This document shows positions 14,831 through 21,384 of a stretch of 33,912 bases of DNA, piece after piece (position 1 is the stretch's first letter; each line of letters begins with the position of its first letter). Under the pieces are notes generated by a model, which made no database searches, was not told the origin of the DNA, and saw only the letters and a list, made by a program, of their open reading frames with translations. Position numbers and translations under genes: made by a program. The DNA comes from a virus. Where the stretch lies: positions 1 through 33,912 of IMG/VR virus record IMGVR_UViG_3300032296_001361; one strand, 5' to 3'.

Positions 14831-15289
14831 TTATCCCTTCTGGCATTGGCAGCCAAGACAATGCCTTTGAGCTTCTGCTCGAATAATGTTTTCTAACTGA
14901 GTAACCATTTCTAAGTGTTCAGGGTTTATGCAACTTTTGTTGCGACACACATGGTCAATAACTCTGCGATCCGTTATCGCGCCTTTGGTTAGGTGATAGG
15001 CAATTCGGTGAGCGCGATGGCTAGATTGCTGATAGTAAAAAATGCCATAACCAAATTGGTCTTTGCTTCCCTGCCAAATCCAGCACCCATTGACATCTAC
15101 CTTGTAGCGTTCAAAGACCTGTTCCAGTTTGTTGCCTGATTTGCTTGGCCTTGTCGGACAGTTCTTGCAATAGTTTCTTCGACCACCTTTCGGGTCGCGA
15201 TAGAAATAAAAGCCACTGTCAGGCCACTCAACTAAGCAGCGTTCACAAACTTTTCTTTGTTTAGTGGTGTTGTATGAAACTTCAAACAT
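14831..15289 (-). CDS. HNH endonuclease (HNH_3-like)
   Basis: A 152-residue protein. The N-terminal zinc motif is CERCLVEW with CKNC. The HNH_3-type core is CWIWQGSKDQFGYGIF, HRIAYHLTKG, VIDHVCRNKSCINPEHLE and a closing VTQLENIIRA. This layout is shared by freestanding phage homing endonucleases. The start ATG at 15289 has only a weak GGAAC site. TAGAAT 12 nt upstream could be a -10 element, so the gene might be transcribed on its own. Further evidence of homing would be a target site in related phages lacking it. Confidence 0.85.
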   Translation of the reverse strand: MFEVSYNTTKQRKVCERCLVEWPDSGFYFYRDPKGGRRNYCKNCPTRPSKSGNKLEQVFERYKVDVNGCWIWQGSKDQFGYGIFYYQQSSHRAHRIAYHLTKGAITDRRVIDHVCRNKSCINPEHLEMVTQLENIIRAEAQRHCLGCQCQKG

Positions 15290-15321
15290 GTTCCAATTCT
15301 ACACGGCTAGGGATAACGGCG

Positions 15322-15438
15322 TTACTTGTCTAGGCGTTCGATGAACTGTTTGATAGCCACCGCTTCACGATCAGCACCCAACTGATACAGCTCAACATAG
15401 TAAGCCTGTAACGCTGCTAACAATTCTTTGGCAGTCAA
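15322..15438 (-). CDS. Small helical protein, TTG start
   Basis: A 38-residue protein, TTG-initiated in a TTGA overlap with the methyltransferase stop (15438-15435), with AGGAAA about 8 nt upstream. It reads MTAKELLAALQAYYVELYQL, then GADREAVAIKQFIERLDK: a single amphipathic helix pair. It fills an otherwise empty gap, and coupling to the methyltransferase supports it. No function recognised. Confidence 0.6.
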   Translation of the reverse strand: MTAKELLAALQAYYVELYQLGADREAVAIKQFIERLDK

Positions 15439-16775
15439 AACAGTGTTTCCTGTTCTTTTGTTTCTTCTTCTGTGGCTTTTGCTGCATAGGTTTCGGCTGC
15501 GTGTTTTAGTCTGCCTTCGATGATTGGCAGATAGTCGGCTGTTAGTTCTATGCCGATGAACTTGAAGCCGTTTAGCAACGCTGCTTTGCCGGTGCTGCCT
15601 GACCCTGTGAACGGATCTAGCACTGTGCCGCCTGGTGGTGTTACCAGCTTCACAAGGTATTCCATTAGTGCTGTTGGTTTGACAGTCGGGTGAAAGTTCT
15701 GTTTTGCTTGGTTGGTTCGGTTTCTTGGGTTATCGCCACCAACGCCGTCAGCCGATTCACGGTCAGCATGGCGTTGCGCTTCTAAGTCTTCCAGCCCTTC
15801 GTTTCGGTCTTTCTTACTAGCCTTAGCAACATAAAAGAAACGACTAGCACCACCAACATCGCCAAAACCTGGATCGCCCTTTTCATACTTGCCCGATAAT
15901 CCGAAGTCGATGTTTGATGTTTCTTTTTTACCTATGCGGCCACCTGTGCTTTTGCTGATGCCGCTTTGTTCGTCCAGTAGCCCTGCCGTGTGTTCATCAA
16001 GAATAATGTTCGTAGGCCAACGACCAGCAGAATTGTGAAAACCAGAATCAGGTAAGTCAGTTATTGCTCTTAGATTGTCACCACCGACGCTGAATGAACT
16101 ACCGTGACCCTTGTGGTTTGCAGCATTCGGCCGATAATTCGGGTCTTGCGTTATGTCACTTTGGATGCGTGAGCCGTCAATGTTCAACCCACCAACACCC
16201 CACAACAAAACATTCGCAGCAACAGTCCCAACCAAAGGCTTACGAGCAACAACAACAGGTTCAAACGCTGGTTTCAACGCTGTTCCCCAACCCTGCCATT
16301 TCTTTGCTTCTTCTGTGGATTCGCCCACCTGACTTAGTTGGTTCAAGGTTGTGTTGTAGCCGTCATCCGTGCTGTTCATAAATCCAACACCGCTGGCTGG
16401 CTTTGCTTCAAACTCAACACCGGCTGATTTGTTTATTGCTTTGGCAATGTCCAACGACTTAGGAAACCCTGACCCATACAACCAAGCAATCGAATCACGC
16501 ACATCGAAACCAGCATCCTCAATCGCCACCGCAATACGATGCCAGGTGCGCGACCCACCGAACGCCAACAAGTGACCGCCAGGCTTCAACACCCTCAGAC
16601 ACTCCTGCCACAACTCCACCGAATAGGCGATGCCGCTGCTATCCCAACTCTTACCCATAAACCCAAGCTCATACGGTGGATCAGTAACAATCGCATCCAC
16701 ACTGTTATCAGGCAGGGTCGGCAACACATCAAGGTTGCTGCCGTGATAAACAACAGCGTTCTCTAACTCAATCAA
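15435..16775 (-). CDS. DNA N6-adenine/N4-cytosine methyltransferase (beta class)
   Basis: A 446-residue AdoMet-dependent DNA methyltransferase. Motif IV, VTDPPYELGF, is near residues 30-40; the AdoMet motif LDPFTGSGSTGKAALL (I) is near 386-402, giving the IV-before-I order of the beta class. LKPGGHLLAFGG and FHPTVKP are also typical. Between them lies a long variable region (about 100-300) that should hold target recognition. The start is taken as TTG at 16775 (TTGA overlap, GGAAGG 7 nt upstream). No cognate nuclease is evident nearby, so it is probably a solitary enzyme protecting phage DNA from host restriction. Confidence 0.88.
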   Translation of the reverse strand: MIELENAVVYHGSNLDVLPTLPDNSVDAIVTDPPYELGFMGKSWDSSGIAYSVELWQECLRVLKPGGHLLAFGGSRTWHRIAVAIEDAGFDVRDSIAWLYGSGFPKSLDIAKAINKSAGVEFEAKPASGVGFMNSTDDGYNTTLNQLSQVGESTEEAKKWQGWGTALKPAFEPVVVARKPLVGTVAANVLLWGVGGLNIDGSRIQSDITQDPNYRPNAANHKGHGSSFSVGGDNLRAITDLPDSGFHNSAGRWPTNIILDEHTAGLLDEQSGISKSTGGRIGKKETSNIDFGLSGKYEKGDPGFGDVGGASRFFYVAKASKKDRNEGLEDLEAQRHADRESADGVGGDNPRNRTNQAKQNFHPTVKPTALMEYLVKLVTPPGGTVLDPFTGSGSTGKAALLNGFKFIGIELTADYLPIIEGRLKHAAETYAAKATEEETKEQETLF

Positions 16776-17095
16776 CCAGCAGCCTTCCGCAACGCACGAC
16801 CAATACCCGAATCCAACCGGCAACCAGGGTCAAGAACCAAATGGTCAACAGCCACACAATCCCGATACCCACAAAGCCTAAGACCAGGCCGATACAAACG
16901 CCCAAACTTATCCAACGGATTATCGTCATCATCAAACAAACCCTGATGAGGTTGGCACAAACCATAAGCAGTCTTCACACGCGCCATCTGACCAGCCTTG
17001 CACTGCGCACAACCCCACAGGTCTTTGCCGCGCTTCTTCCGCGCCAACACCAGCACCTCAGACATCTCACAACCGCAACGCTCACACTGATACAT
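16772..17095 (-). CDS. HNH-derived zinc protein, paralog of the protein at 21774-22043
   Basis: A 107-residue protein. A first zinc motif, CERCGCEMSE, pairs with CAQC. A second block, CQPHQGLFDDDDNP and then PGLRLCGYRDCVAVDHLVLD, resembles the C-terminal half of HNH_3 domains (CxNxxCVNPDHL) without the usual catalytic DH core. The same block occurs in the 89-residue protein at 21774-22043. Start ATG at 17095 in a TGATG overlap with the NlpC/P60 gene. It may bind DNA without cutting; function unknown. Confidence 0.7.
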   Translation of the reverse strand: MYQCERCGCEMSEVLVLARKKRGKDLWGCAQCKAGQMARVKTAYGLCQPHQGLFDDDDNPLDKFGRLYRPGLRLCGYRDCVAVDHLVLDPGCRLDSGIGRALRKAAG

Positions 17096-17616
17096 CAACC
17101 AACCCTCACAAATCTCATCTTTGTATTCTTTACGCTGGCCGACTGCAAGTCAAGAACAGAAGTGGTCTGACCCTTCTTAAACCCTGCATGAATAACCTTG
17201 CCGTTGCCAATGTAGATGCTGGCATGGAAGAAGGTGTTCGTGCCTTTGTAACCAAACAGCACCAAGTCACCGATAGCCGGTGCAGACACCTTCACACCGG
17301 CACGAGCCTGCTTATTAGCTGAGTGGGGAAGGTCTATTCCGATCTGCTGATAAGCCCACCTAGTCATCCCTGAGCAATCCCAACCCGAAGGCGTAGAACC
17401 ACTGAACACATACCAGGTTTTGCCCACGCGCTTCTTCAAAGCCTTCACAACCTTAGCCATGCGGAACTCGGCAGCATCCTGCTTCACAAGGGTCATGAAA
17501 TCAGGGTTTGTTTTTACGATGGCCTGTGGCGCAGGTATTTGCGCAGCTGTTGCCGATGATGAGCAACCGGCAAGAATGACACCCAAAGTTGTGAGTGCGA
17601 TTAGTTGTTTCTTCAT
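17095..17616 (-). CDS. NlpC/P60 peptidoglycan hydrolase with a lipoprotein signal
   Basis: A 173-residue protein. The N-terminus MKKQLIALTTLGVILAGCSS is a lipoprotein signal with lipobox LAGC (C18). The NlpC/P60 domain follows: catalytic Cys in GWDCSGMTRWAY (C81), LPHSANKQ, IGDLVLFG, and His in FFHASIYIGNG (H131) with VIHAG (H143) nearby. Such enzymes cut D-Glu to diamino acid links in stem peptides. A phage hydrolase with a lipid anchor is odd for an endolysin. It could act on the outer face of the host membrane, for example in late lysis or in blocking superinfection. ATG at 17616, with AGGAAAGG upstream. Confidence 0.85.
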   Translation of the reverse strand: MKKQLIALTTLGVILAGCSSSATAAQIPAPQAIVKTNPDFMTLVKQDAAEFRMAKVVKALKKRVGKTWYVFSGSTPSGWDCSGMTRWAYQQIGIDLPHSANKQARAGVKVSAPAIGDLVLFGYKGTNTFFHASIYIGNGKVIHAGFKKGQTTSVLDLQSASVKNTKMRFVRVG

Positions 17617-17685
17617 TTAGCGCCTACCTTTCCTGGTTGAGAGTAATTTCTCGGCGTTTATTGTCGAACGATATTCAGTTATTAG

Positions 17686-17764
17686 TGGAGCGCCAGGAAG
17701 TCGAATCCTGCTCCTGCAATTACCCCAACAAGGTCTTGATTGCAGTCGAAACCACTTGCGCCCC
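17686..17764 (-). ncRNA. tmRNA-like small RNA: tRNA-like domain without the tag-coding domain
   Basis: A 79-nt sequence that folds as the tRNA-like half of tmRNA. The acceptor stem is GGGGCGC (17764-17758) with GCGCTCC (17693-17687), 7 pairs including G3-U70, then discriminator A (17686). The D-loop holds GGTTTCGAC, the most conserved motif at the 5' end of tmRNA, with no D-stem. A 7-bp stem CTGCAAT/ATTGCAG stands where tmRNA helix 2 begins, closed by 18 nt instead of the pseudoknots and tag frame. The T-arm is CAGGA-TTCGACT-TCCTG, a canonical T-loop. CCA is not encoded (CTAA follows). It begins 5 nt after the phosphoesterase stop. G3-U70 and A73 are the alanine identity signals. An attachment-site remnant is the main alternative. 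Confidence 0.65.
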
Positions 17765-17769
17765 AAGTC

Positions 17770-18939
17770 TTACAGTTTAAGCACCGCGCCTTGATAGTGC
17801 AAACCTTTGGTCAGTTCCAAACAGGTGATGCCAGGCACACTGTCTTCGCCCGACACACGCTTGAACCATGACGATCCGTTGTCGCTGGTCGTGGCCTGCA
17901 CCCAGAACCGTGAACCGCCATTGTGACTAGCACCAGCCTCAACAACTCTAAGGTGGTGAAAATGTGCTGTGAGCAGGATAGATGCCGCGCTGATCGTCTG
18001 ATTGCCAAAGGTGTTCTGCCGCCACCAAGTCACAGCGTTCTCAGGTCTGCTGAACTGGTGACCGTGAGCAATGCCGACAAGGTGGAAACCGTCACCGAAC
18101 GCATCAAAAATTAGTGATTCTTCCTGCTCATGTGGCACAAGGAAGTCAACAGGCAACCCGACCTCTACGGCTAGTCGGCGCAGCTGTTGCAGGATAACAA
18201 TGCCCCAGTCATCGCGCCCAGGTTTGCCAATCTGTTGACGGTTCACACGCCACTGACAATGGTTCGACCCGATGCTGGCATAAGTCACCGGCGCATACTT
18301 CGTTGCCATCTTCAAAAAATCCCAAACCAGCGAAGCAGCCAAATCAACCTGCTGCATCACAGACAGGTCGTTGGTCTGCAACTGTGTCATGCTGGCAGCG
18401 TTCTCAATGCCCTCAATGATGTCACCCAAATCCAACGCATAGATTCGCCCATACTTGCCGGCCTTCAACTGTGCTTCAATACGGTCATACGAAGCCAACA
18501 CGCGCTGAATCAGCTCTTTACTGCCCCCACGGTAATCAACCTTGCCAACCTGAAAATCTGCCAAACAAACAACAAACACCTTTTCATTCGCTGTGGCCTT
18601 CGGTGTGCGCGGCCTAGTCTTCTTAGCCTCAGCAAACAACAACGGCAAATCAGGGTTAGTGCCGGTGCGTTTCCTGAACCTGAAACGATAAGCCGTCAAC
18701 CACTGCGGATCTAACGGAAACGGTCTAGCCACCTGCCAACGGCTAGTGCGTGGTTCGCCCACAATCTCAATAAGCGCAGGGTCAAAACCAGCCTCAACCA
18801 AAAACTCATCAAAGTTCGGCTGCTCATCAGGTAAGAAGCCCCTGGTGGTTGCTTCGCCATTAGTGCCATCGAACTCAACAGCAGGCCGCCAACTGTTCGG
18901 CGCATCAAGTTTTGGTGCTGGTTGCAAGTCTTCTAGCAT
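17770..18939 (-). CDS. Metallophosphoesterase (calcineurin-like)
   Basis: A 389-residue protein with the five-block metallophosphatase signature after residue 125: LADFQVGKVD, LDLGDIIEG, IGSNHCQWR (GNH-type), GIAHGHQF and TAHFHHLRV. These bind two metal ions in Mre11/SbcD-like nucleases and related phosphoesterases. The N-terminal 120 residues hold basic and aromatic segments (WLTAYRFRFRKRTG) and may bind nucleic acid. It follows a small helix-turn-helix gene and closes the replication block just before the small RNA. A role in DNA processing or nucleotide metabolism is likely; the substrate cannot be read from sequence. Start ATG at 18939. Confidence 0.8.
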   Translation of the reverse strand: MLEDLQPAPKLDAPNSWRPAVEFDGTNGEATTRGFLPDEQPNFDEFLVEAGFDPALIEIVGEPRTSRWQVARPFPLDPQWLTAYRFRFRKRTGTNPDLPLLFAEAKKTRPRTPKATANEKVFVVCLADFQVGKVDYRGGSKELIQRVLASYDRIEAQLKAGKYGRIYALDLGDIIEGIENAASMTQLQTNDLSVMQQVDLAASLVWDFLKMATKYAPVTYASIGSNHCQWRVNRQQIGKPGRDDWGIVILQQLRRLAVEVGLPVDFLVPHEQEESLIFDAFGDGFHLVGIAHGHQFSRPENAVTWWRQNTFGNQTISAASILLTAHFHHLRVVEAGASHNGGSRFWVQATTSDNGSSWFKRVSGEDSVPGITCLELTKGLHYQGAVLKL

Positions 18940-19175
18940 CAGTCAATCTTCCCACATGAACACGCTTTTGAACGGTGATGAGTAACAGCGGAATCAGACA
19001 ACAACACGCCGCGCTGTCGAAGCGCAACACTCAGAGTCTTTGCAGGCCACAGATCAGGTGACTGCAACGCAGAAGCCAGAATGTCGGCATCCTTCTTATC
19101 AAGTTCAGCCAACAACGACCTGACACGACACGGCCTAGCCTTCTTGTGTGGTTCTAAATTGTCTAGTAAACCCAT
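18939..19175 (-). CDS. Small putative helix-turn-helix DNA-binding protein
   Basis: A 78-residue protein: a basic start (PHKKARPCRVRSLLAELDKK), then LWPAKTLSVALRQRGVLLSD, which looks like a helix-turn-helix, then SAVTHHRSKACSCGKID. The HR-x-x-x-C-x-C end is common in small actinophage DNA-binding proteins located beside the phosphoesterase. Start ATG at 19175 in a TGATG overlap. It may regulate the operon; inference only. Confidence 0.6.
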   Translation of the reverse strand: MGLLDNLEPHKKARPCRVRSLLAELDKKDADILASALQSPDLWPAKTLSVALRQRGVLLSDSAVTHHRSKACSCGKID

Positions 19176-19387
19176 CACCAGCCCCTGTTCAGTTTCTGCG
19201 CAACCATCAAAGCGTAACGGTTGGCGTGGTTTCCTTTGCGCGACTCATCAAGCAACCAGGCGGCCAAGTCTTTGCGGATACCCTCAAAGTCTTCATCCCA
19301 CACAAGGTTGTCATCATCAATCAGTTTCGATGCTGCACGAAGTTCAGCTGCGTTGCTTAGGAATAGTTTGACCTGATTGCGCATCAT
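19175..19387 (-). CDS. Small hypothetical protein
   Basis: A 70-residue protein, MMRNQVKLFLSNAAELRAAS and onward, ending ALMVAQKLNRGW. Charged and helical, no known motif. It starts at an ATGATG pair (19387/19384) that overlaps the stop of the 26-residue membrane peptide, so it is translationally coupled. Part of a run of micro-genes between 20695 and 18939. Confidence 0.6.
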   Translation of the reverse strand: MMRNQVKLFLSNAAELRAASKLIDDDNLVWDEDFEGIRKDLAAWLLDESRKGNHANRYALMVAQKLNRGW

Positions 19388-19464
19388 TCGTCACCGGCTC
19401 TCAGCCAGGCAACAATCGCTGTGCAGGCGATAATGATGCCGAAACCCACATACAAGACATCCAT
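19384..19464 (-). CDS. 26-residue single-pass membrane peptide
   Basis: MDVLYVGFGIIIACTAIVAW followed by LRAGDE: one transmembrane helix with a short charged tail. The ATG at 19464 shares a base with the upstream stop (TGATG) and the stop overlaps the next ATG by 4 nt, so it fits the operon seamlessly. Too short for homology; supported by coupling and by its clean membrane profile. Confidence 0.55.
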   Translation of the reverse strand: MDVLYVGFGIIIACTAIVAWLRAGDE

Positions 19465-19682
19465 CAGTTACCACCCTTGATTGCGCGAACATAAGCTGCG
19501 TGTCTAAACCAGGCTGCTTGACCCTGCTCATTGATTCTAGGCAACAACTTCTCAACATCGGCCAGAATGCGCTCACGCTCAAAAATCCTGCCAGCATAGA
19601 AGCCCTGCGTGTATTGCGATTGATTAGGCGCAGGCTCAAACCATTTAGGGTCGAACTCGCGTTCCAGTTCAGGATTACTCAT
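19464..19682 (-). CDS. Small hypothetical protein
   Basis: A 72-residue protein, MSNPELEREFDPKWFEPAPN and onward, with YTQGFYAGRIFERERILADV, a GxxxG/RERE helix shared in style with its neighbours (RERERIVELI in the next gene). ATG at 19682 in an ATGA overlap; the longer frame from 19745 would overlap coding sequence. Function unknown. Confidence 0.6.
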   Translation of the reverse strand: MSNPELEREFDPKWFEPAPNQSQYTQGFYAGRIFERERILADVEKLLPRINEQGQAAWFRHAAYVRAIKGGN

Positions 19683-19915
19683 TGTGACTCCAATCTTGCA
19701 ATTAGGTTCAACAGGTCTGTGCATTTGCCGCCATGATGAGCGCAACGGCCAACGATTTCAGGATGTGCCATGCGGAAAGTTTCCATCGCATCGTGGTCAG
19801 CCAAAGCATCGAAACACACCTGTCGTTTGATTAGCTCAACAATGCGCTCACGCTCACGAACCTCACCCTGTTTGCGATAGTTCTCGCGCACCGGTTCACC
19901 ATGCGGATCAATCAT
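19679..19915 (-). CDS. Small hypothetical protein
   Basis: A 78-residue protein with EVRERERIVELIKRQVCFDA near the middle and CAHHGGKCTDLLNLIARL near the end; two Cys and two His could bind a metal. The RERER-helix resembles that of the 72-residue neighbour (19464-19682), suggesting an old duplication. ATG at 19915 overlaps the upstream stop by 8 nt. Confidence 0.6.
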   Translation of the reverse strand: MIDPHGEPVRENYRKQGEVRERERIVELIKRQVCFDALADHDAMETFRMAHPEIVGRCAHHGGKCTDLLNLIARLESQ

Positions 19916-20138
19916 TTAGCACCTCGCCCTGGATAAGACCGATGCAGTGTTTGACCACACCAGCCTGCACAACGCAATCATGCTTCACAAGTTTCGTGTG
20001 ATAAAGCCCAAGCTCATAAACAATACGGTTCTCAGTGTTTTGCGCTGCACGGTCAGCATCAGTGTTCGCGCTAGTGCGACCGGCTTCAACACCCAACAGG
20101 TAAGCCTGTTTGATTTCAGGTTTAGTCAGATCAAGCAT
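19908..20138 (-). CDS. Small hypothetical protein
   Basis: A 76-residue protein, MLDLTKPEIKQAYLLGVEAG and onward. The pattern AYLLGVEAGRTSANTD is similar in form to the GFYAGRIFERE helix in the next genes. No known domain. ATG at 20138 overlaps the upstream stop by 8 nt. Confidence 0.6.
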   Translation of the reverse strand: MLDLTKPEIKQAYLLGVEAGRTSANTDADRAAQNTENRIVYELGLYHTKLVKHDCVVQAGVVKHCIGLIQGEVLND

Positions 20139-20325
20139 CGAAGTCACGCACCCTCTCAGCGACATACTCCAACGAAGGTGTCTTAGACGGATGTTGTGCC
20201 AACGACTGAATAAAGTCGGCAACCTTCACAACAGTTTCCATCTTGCCCATCTCATAGGCAGTGTTAGCTGCTTCACGCACAGCCAAAGAAACCTGCTCAA
20301 AAGTGTATTTTGCATCGGCGCTCAT
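20131..20325 (-). CDS. Small hypothetical protein
   Basis: A 64-residue helical protein, MSADAKYTFEQVSLAVREAA and onward, ending AERVRDFDA. ATG at 20325 forms an ATGA overlap with the 56-residue membrane protein stop. A longer frame from 20412 would run over that gene and is rejected. No function recognised. Confidence 0.6.
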   Translation of the reverse strand: MSADAKYTFEQVSLAVREAANTAYEMGKMETVVKVADFIQSLAQHPSKTPSLEYVAERVRDFDA

Positions 20326-20492
20326 TTGCGGCCTCGCTTCACACCTGGTCGGGTGTAGTAGTCGTAGAACATGCCACCAGCAAACACAAGTGAGAAGATT
20401 CCAACCATCCACAGTTCTAATCCAAACTCGTAGACATAATGCAGACCGAAGCCCAAAGCTGCACCGGCAGCTAATACCAAAAGAATTTTCAT
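20322..20492 (-). CDS. 56-residue two-pass membrane protein
   Basis: MKILLVLAAGAALGFGLHYV, then a short polar turn, then LWMVGIFSLVFAGGMFYDYY, then a basic tail TRPGVKRGRK. Two hydrophobic segments and a positive C-terminus. Its ATG (20492) shares a base with the upstream stop and its stop overlaps the next start, so it is firmly in the operon. Possibly an early membrane effector; unknown. Confidence 0.65.
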   Translation of the reverse strand: MKILLVLAAGAALGFGLHYVYEFGLELWMVGIFSLVFAGGMFYDYYTRPGVKRGRK

Positions 20493-20695
20493 TATGCGCT
20501 CACCTGCTCAGTTGCAAGTTCGTAGTTCGCCCACAAGTTCCACTCGCTGATTGCACGAACAGATTTCTCGCCGCGGCCATTAGTTACTTCTACTCGCACA
20601 ACCTTGCTAGTGCGCTTGCGATCGGCAATGCGAATAATGCGAATGGTTGTGTTGTTCTTCTTGCAGGTATAAACCTGTCCAGCTGTTGCGTTCAT
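20492..20695 (-). CDS. Small basic hypothetical protein
   Basis: A 67-residue protein: MNATAGQVYTCKKNNTTIRI, then IADRKRTSKVVRVEVTNGRG, a beta-barrel-like basic protein. ATG at 20695 follows GAAGGG and an A-rich spacer, a motif repeated before several early genes. A promoter candidate lies just upstream, so this may be the first gene of a micro-gene transcript. Could be a nucleic-acid binding protein; unproven. Confidence 0.65.
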   Translation of the reverse strand: MNATAGQVYTCKKNNTTIRIIRIADRKRTSKVVRVEVTNGRGEKSVRAISEWNLWANYELATEQVSA

Positions 20696-20733
20696 TTTTT
20701 TACCCTTCATCAGTTTGTTGGCCTGATAGGTCA

Positions 20734-20762
20734 ATAATGCCCCTGTTCGACTCTGATTTCAA
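20734..20762 (-). promoter_or_regulatory. Candidate sigma70-type promoter for the micro-gene cluster
   Basis: TTGAAA (20762-20757), 17-bp spacer, CATTAT (20739-20734): five and four of six matches to consensus. The expected start of transcription is near 20727, giving a leader of about 32 nt to the ATG at 20695. It lies in a gap between the RusA gene and the 67-residue gene. A TAACG-N6-TAACG direct repeat (20803-20788) lies upstream and might bind an activator. Confidence 0.45.
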
Positions 20763-20800
20763 GCACCGAAACGCCCATTTTGCGTGTCGTTATCAAACCG

Positions 20801-21289
20801 TTACAAACGCCACAATTCGATGGTTGCGCCAGGCTCAGGCCTTGTGTTTTCACCACACCAGACCTTTTCAGCCAGAATCTTGACTATCAAACTGTCATCC
20901 TTGACAAGTCCAGCGATTTTGAGTGCATCACCGCATCCGCGGATATAGTGATCCAAGTCGGGTTTTCCGCCTGGATAGTTCACGAACTTGGTGTTTGGTG
21001 GCCGTTCAAGATAGAAGGTCACTTTTAGTTTTACAGGGTCAACGAACATGCTGACATCCTGAGTGTCGTTGAACATCTGCTTGACTGCCAGAATGATGTC
21101 GTTGCGCCAAGCTGGTAAATGTTTGCTGGCCTCAACCATCACAGGTTTGCCGGCAATCACAAAAGCGTTCTTAGACCCTTGTGGTGCTGGTCTGCCATCA
21201 ACAAACAGCAAAGCGTGTTCGCGGCCTACTTCCGCAACCACACAGCCGCCATCGTGCCAACCTGAAACATAAACACAATCAAAGCCCAC
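20801..21289 (-). CDS. RusA-type Holliday junction resolvase
   Basis: RusA-like endonucleases cut branched DNA during replication and recombination. Diagnostic features: FVDGRPAPQGSKNAF at the start of the domain, KVTFYLERPPN in the core strand, then KPDLDHYIRGCGDALKIAG and GLVKDDSLIVKILAEKVW, the paired-Asp active site of the family. The start is uncertain: GTG at 21289 gives 162 residues but overlaps the preceding small gene by 64 nt; a TTG at 21211 would give 136 residues, close to the usual family length. It sits with the SSB-like and helicase genes. Confidence 0.85.
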   Translation of the reverse strand: MGFDCVYVSGWHDGGCVVAEVGREHALLFVDGRPAPQGSKNAFVIAGKPVMVEASKHLPAWRNDIILAVKQMFNDTQDVSMFVDPVKLKVTFYLERPPNTKFVNYPGGKPDLDHYIRGCGDALKIAGLVKDDSLIVKILAEKVWCGENTRPEPGATIELWRL

Positions 21290-21384
21290 AACCGCAACGG
21301 CACAGGCAACGCATCGCTGTCAACAGCCAGCCACGAAAACAGCGCACCCGACCCCAAAACAAAGAAGGTCACAAGTTTGTGCAT
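21226..21384 (-). CDS. 52-residue two-pass membrane protein
   Basis: MHKLVTFFVLGSGALFSWLA, a polar loop VDSDALPVPLR, then LWALIVFMFQVGTMAAVWLR and a terminal Lys. Two transmembrane helices. ATG at 21384 shares a base with the stop of the SSB-like gene (TAATG). It overlaps only the poorly supported N-terminal extension of the RusA frame, so its presence argues for the shorter RusA. Confidence 0.6.
   Translation of the reverse strand: MHKLVTFFVLGSGALFSWLAVDSDALPVPLRLWALIVFMFQVGTMAAVWLRK

Noticed and set aside
17686-17764. Reading the tRNA-like RNA as an ordinary tRNA with GTT (Asn) anticodon
   Set aside because: A 7-nt loop TTGTTGG can be drawn with GTT in the middle, but its stem has only three pairs and there is no D-stem. 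The GGTTTCGAC motif and G3-U70 pair fit tmRNA much better.
17686-17764. Phage attachment site in a host tmRNA gene
   Set aside because: Attachment sites normally carry only one end of the RNA gene and sit by an integrase. Here both halves are present with matched pairing, and no integrase is in the genome. Kept as the main alternative, not excluded.
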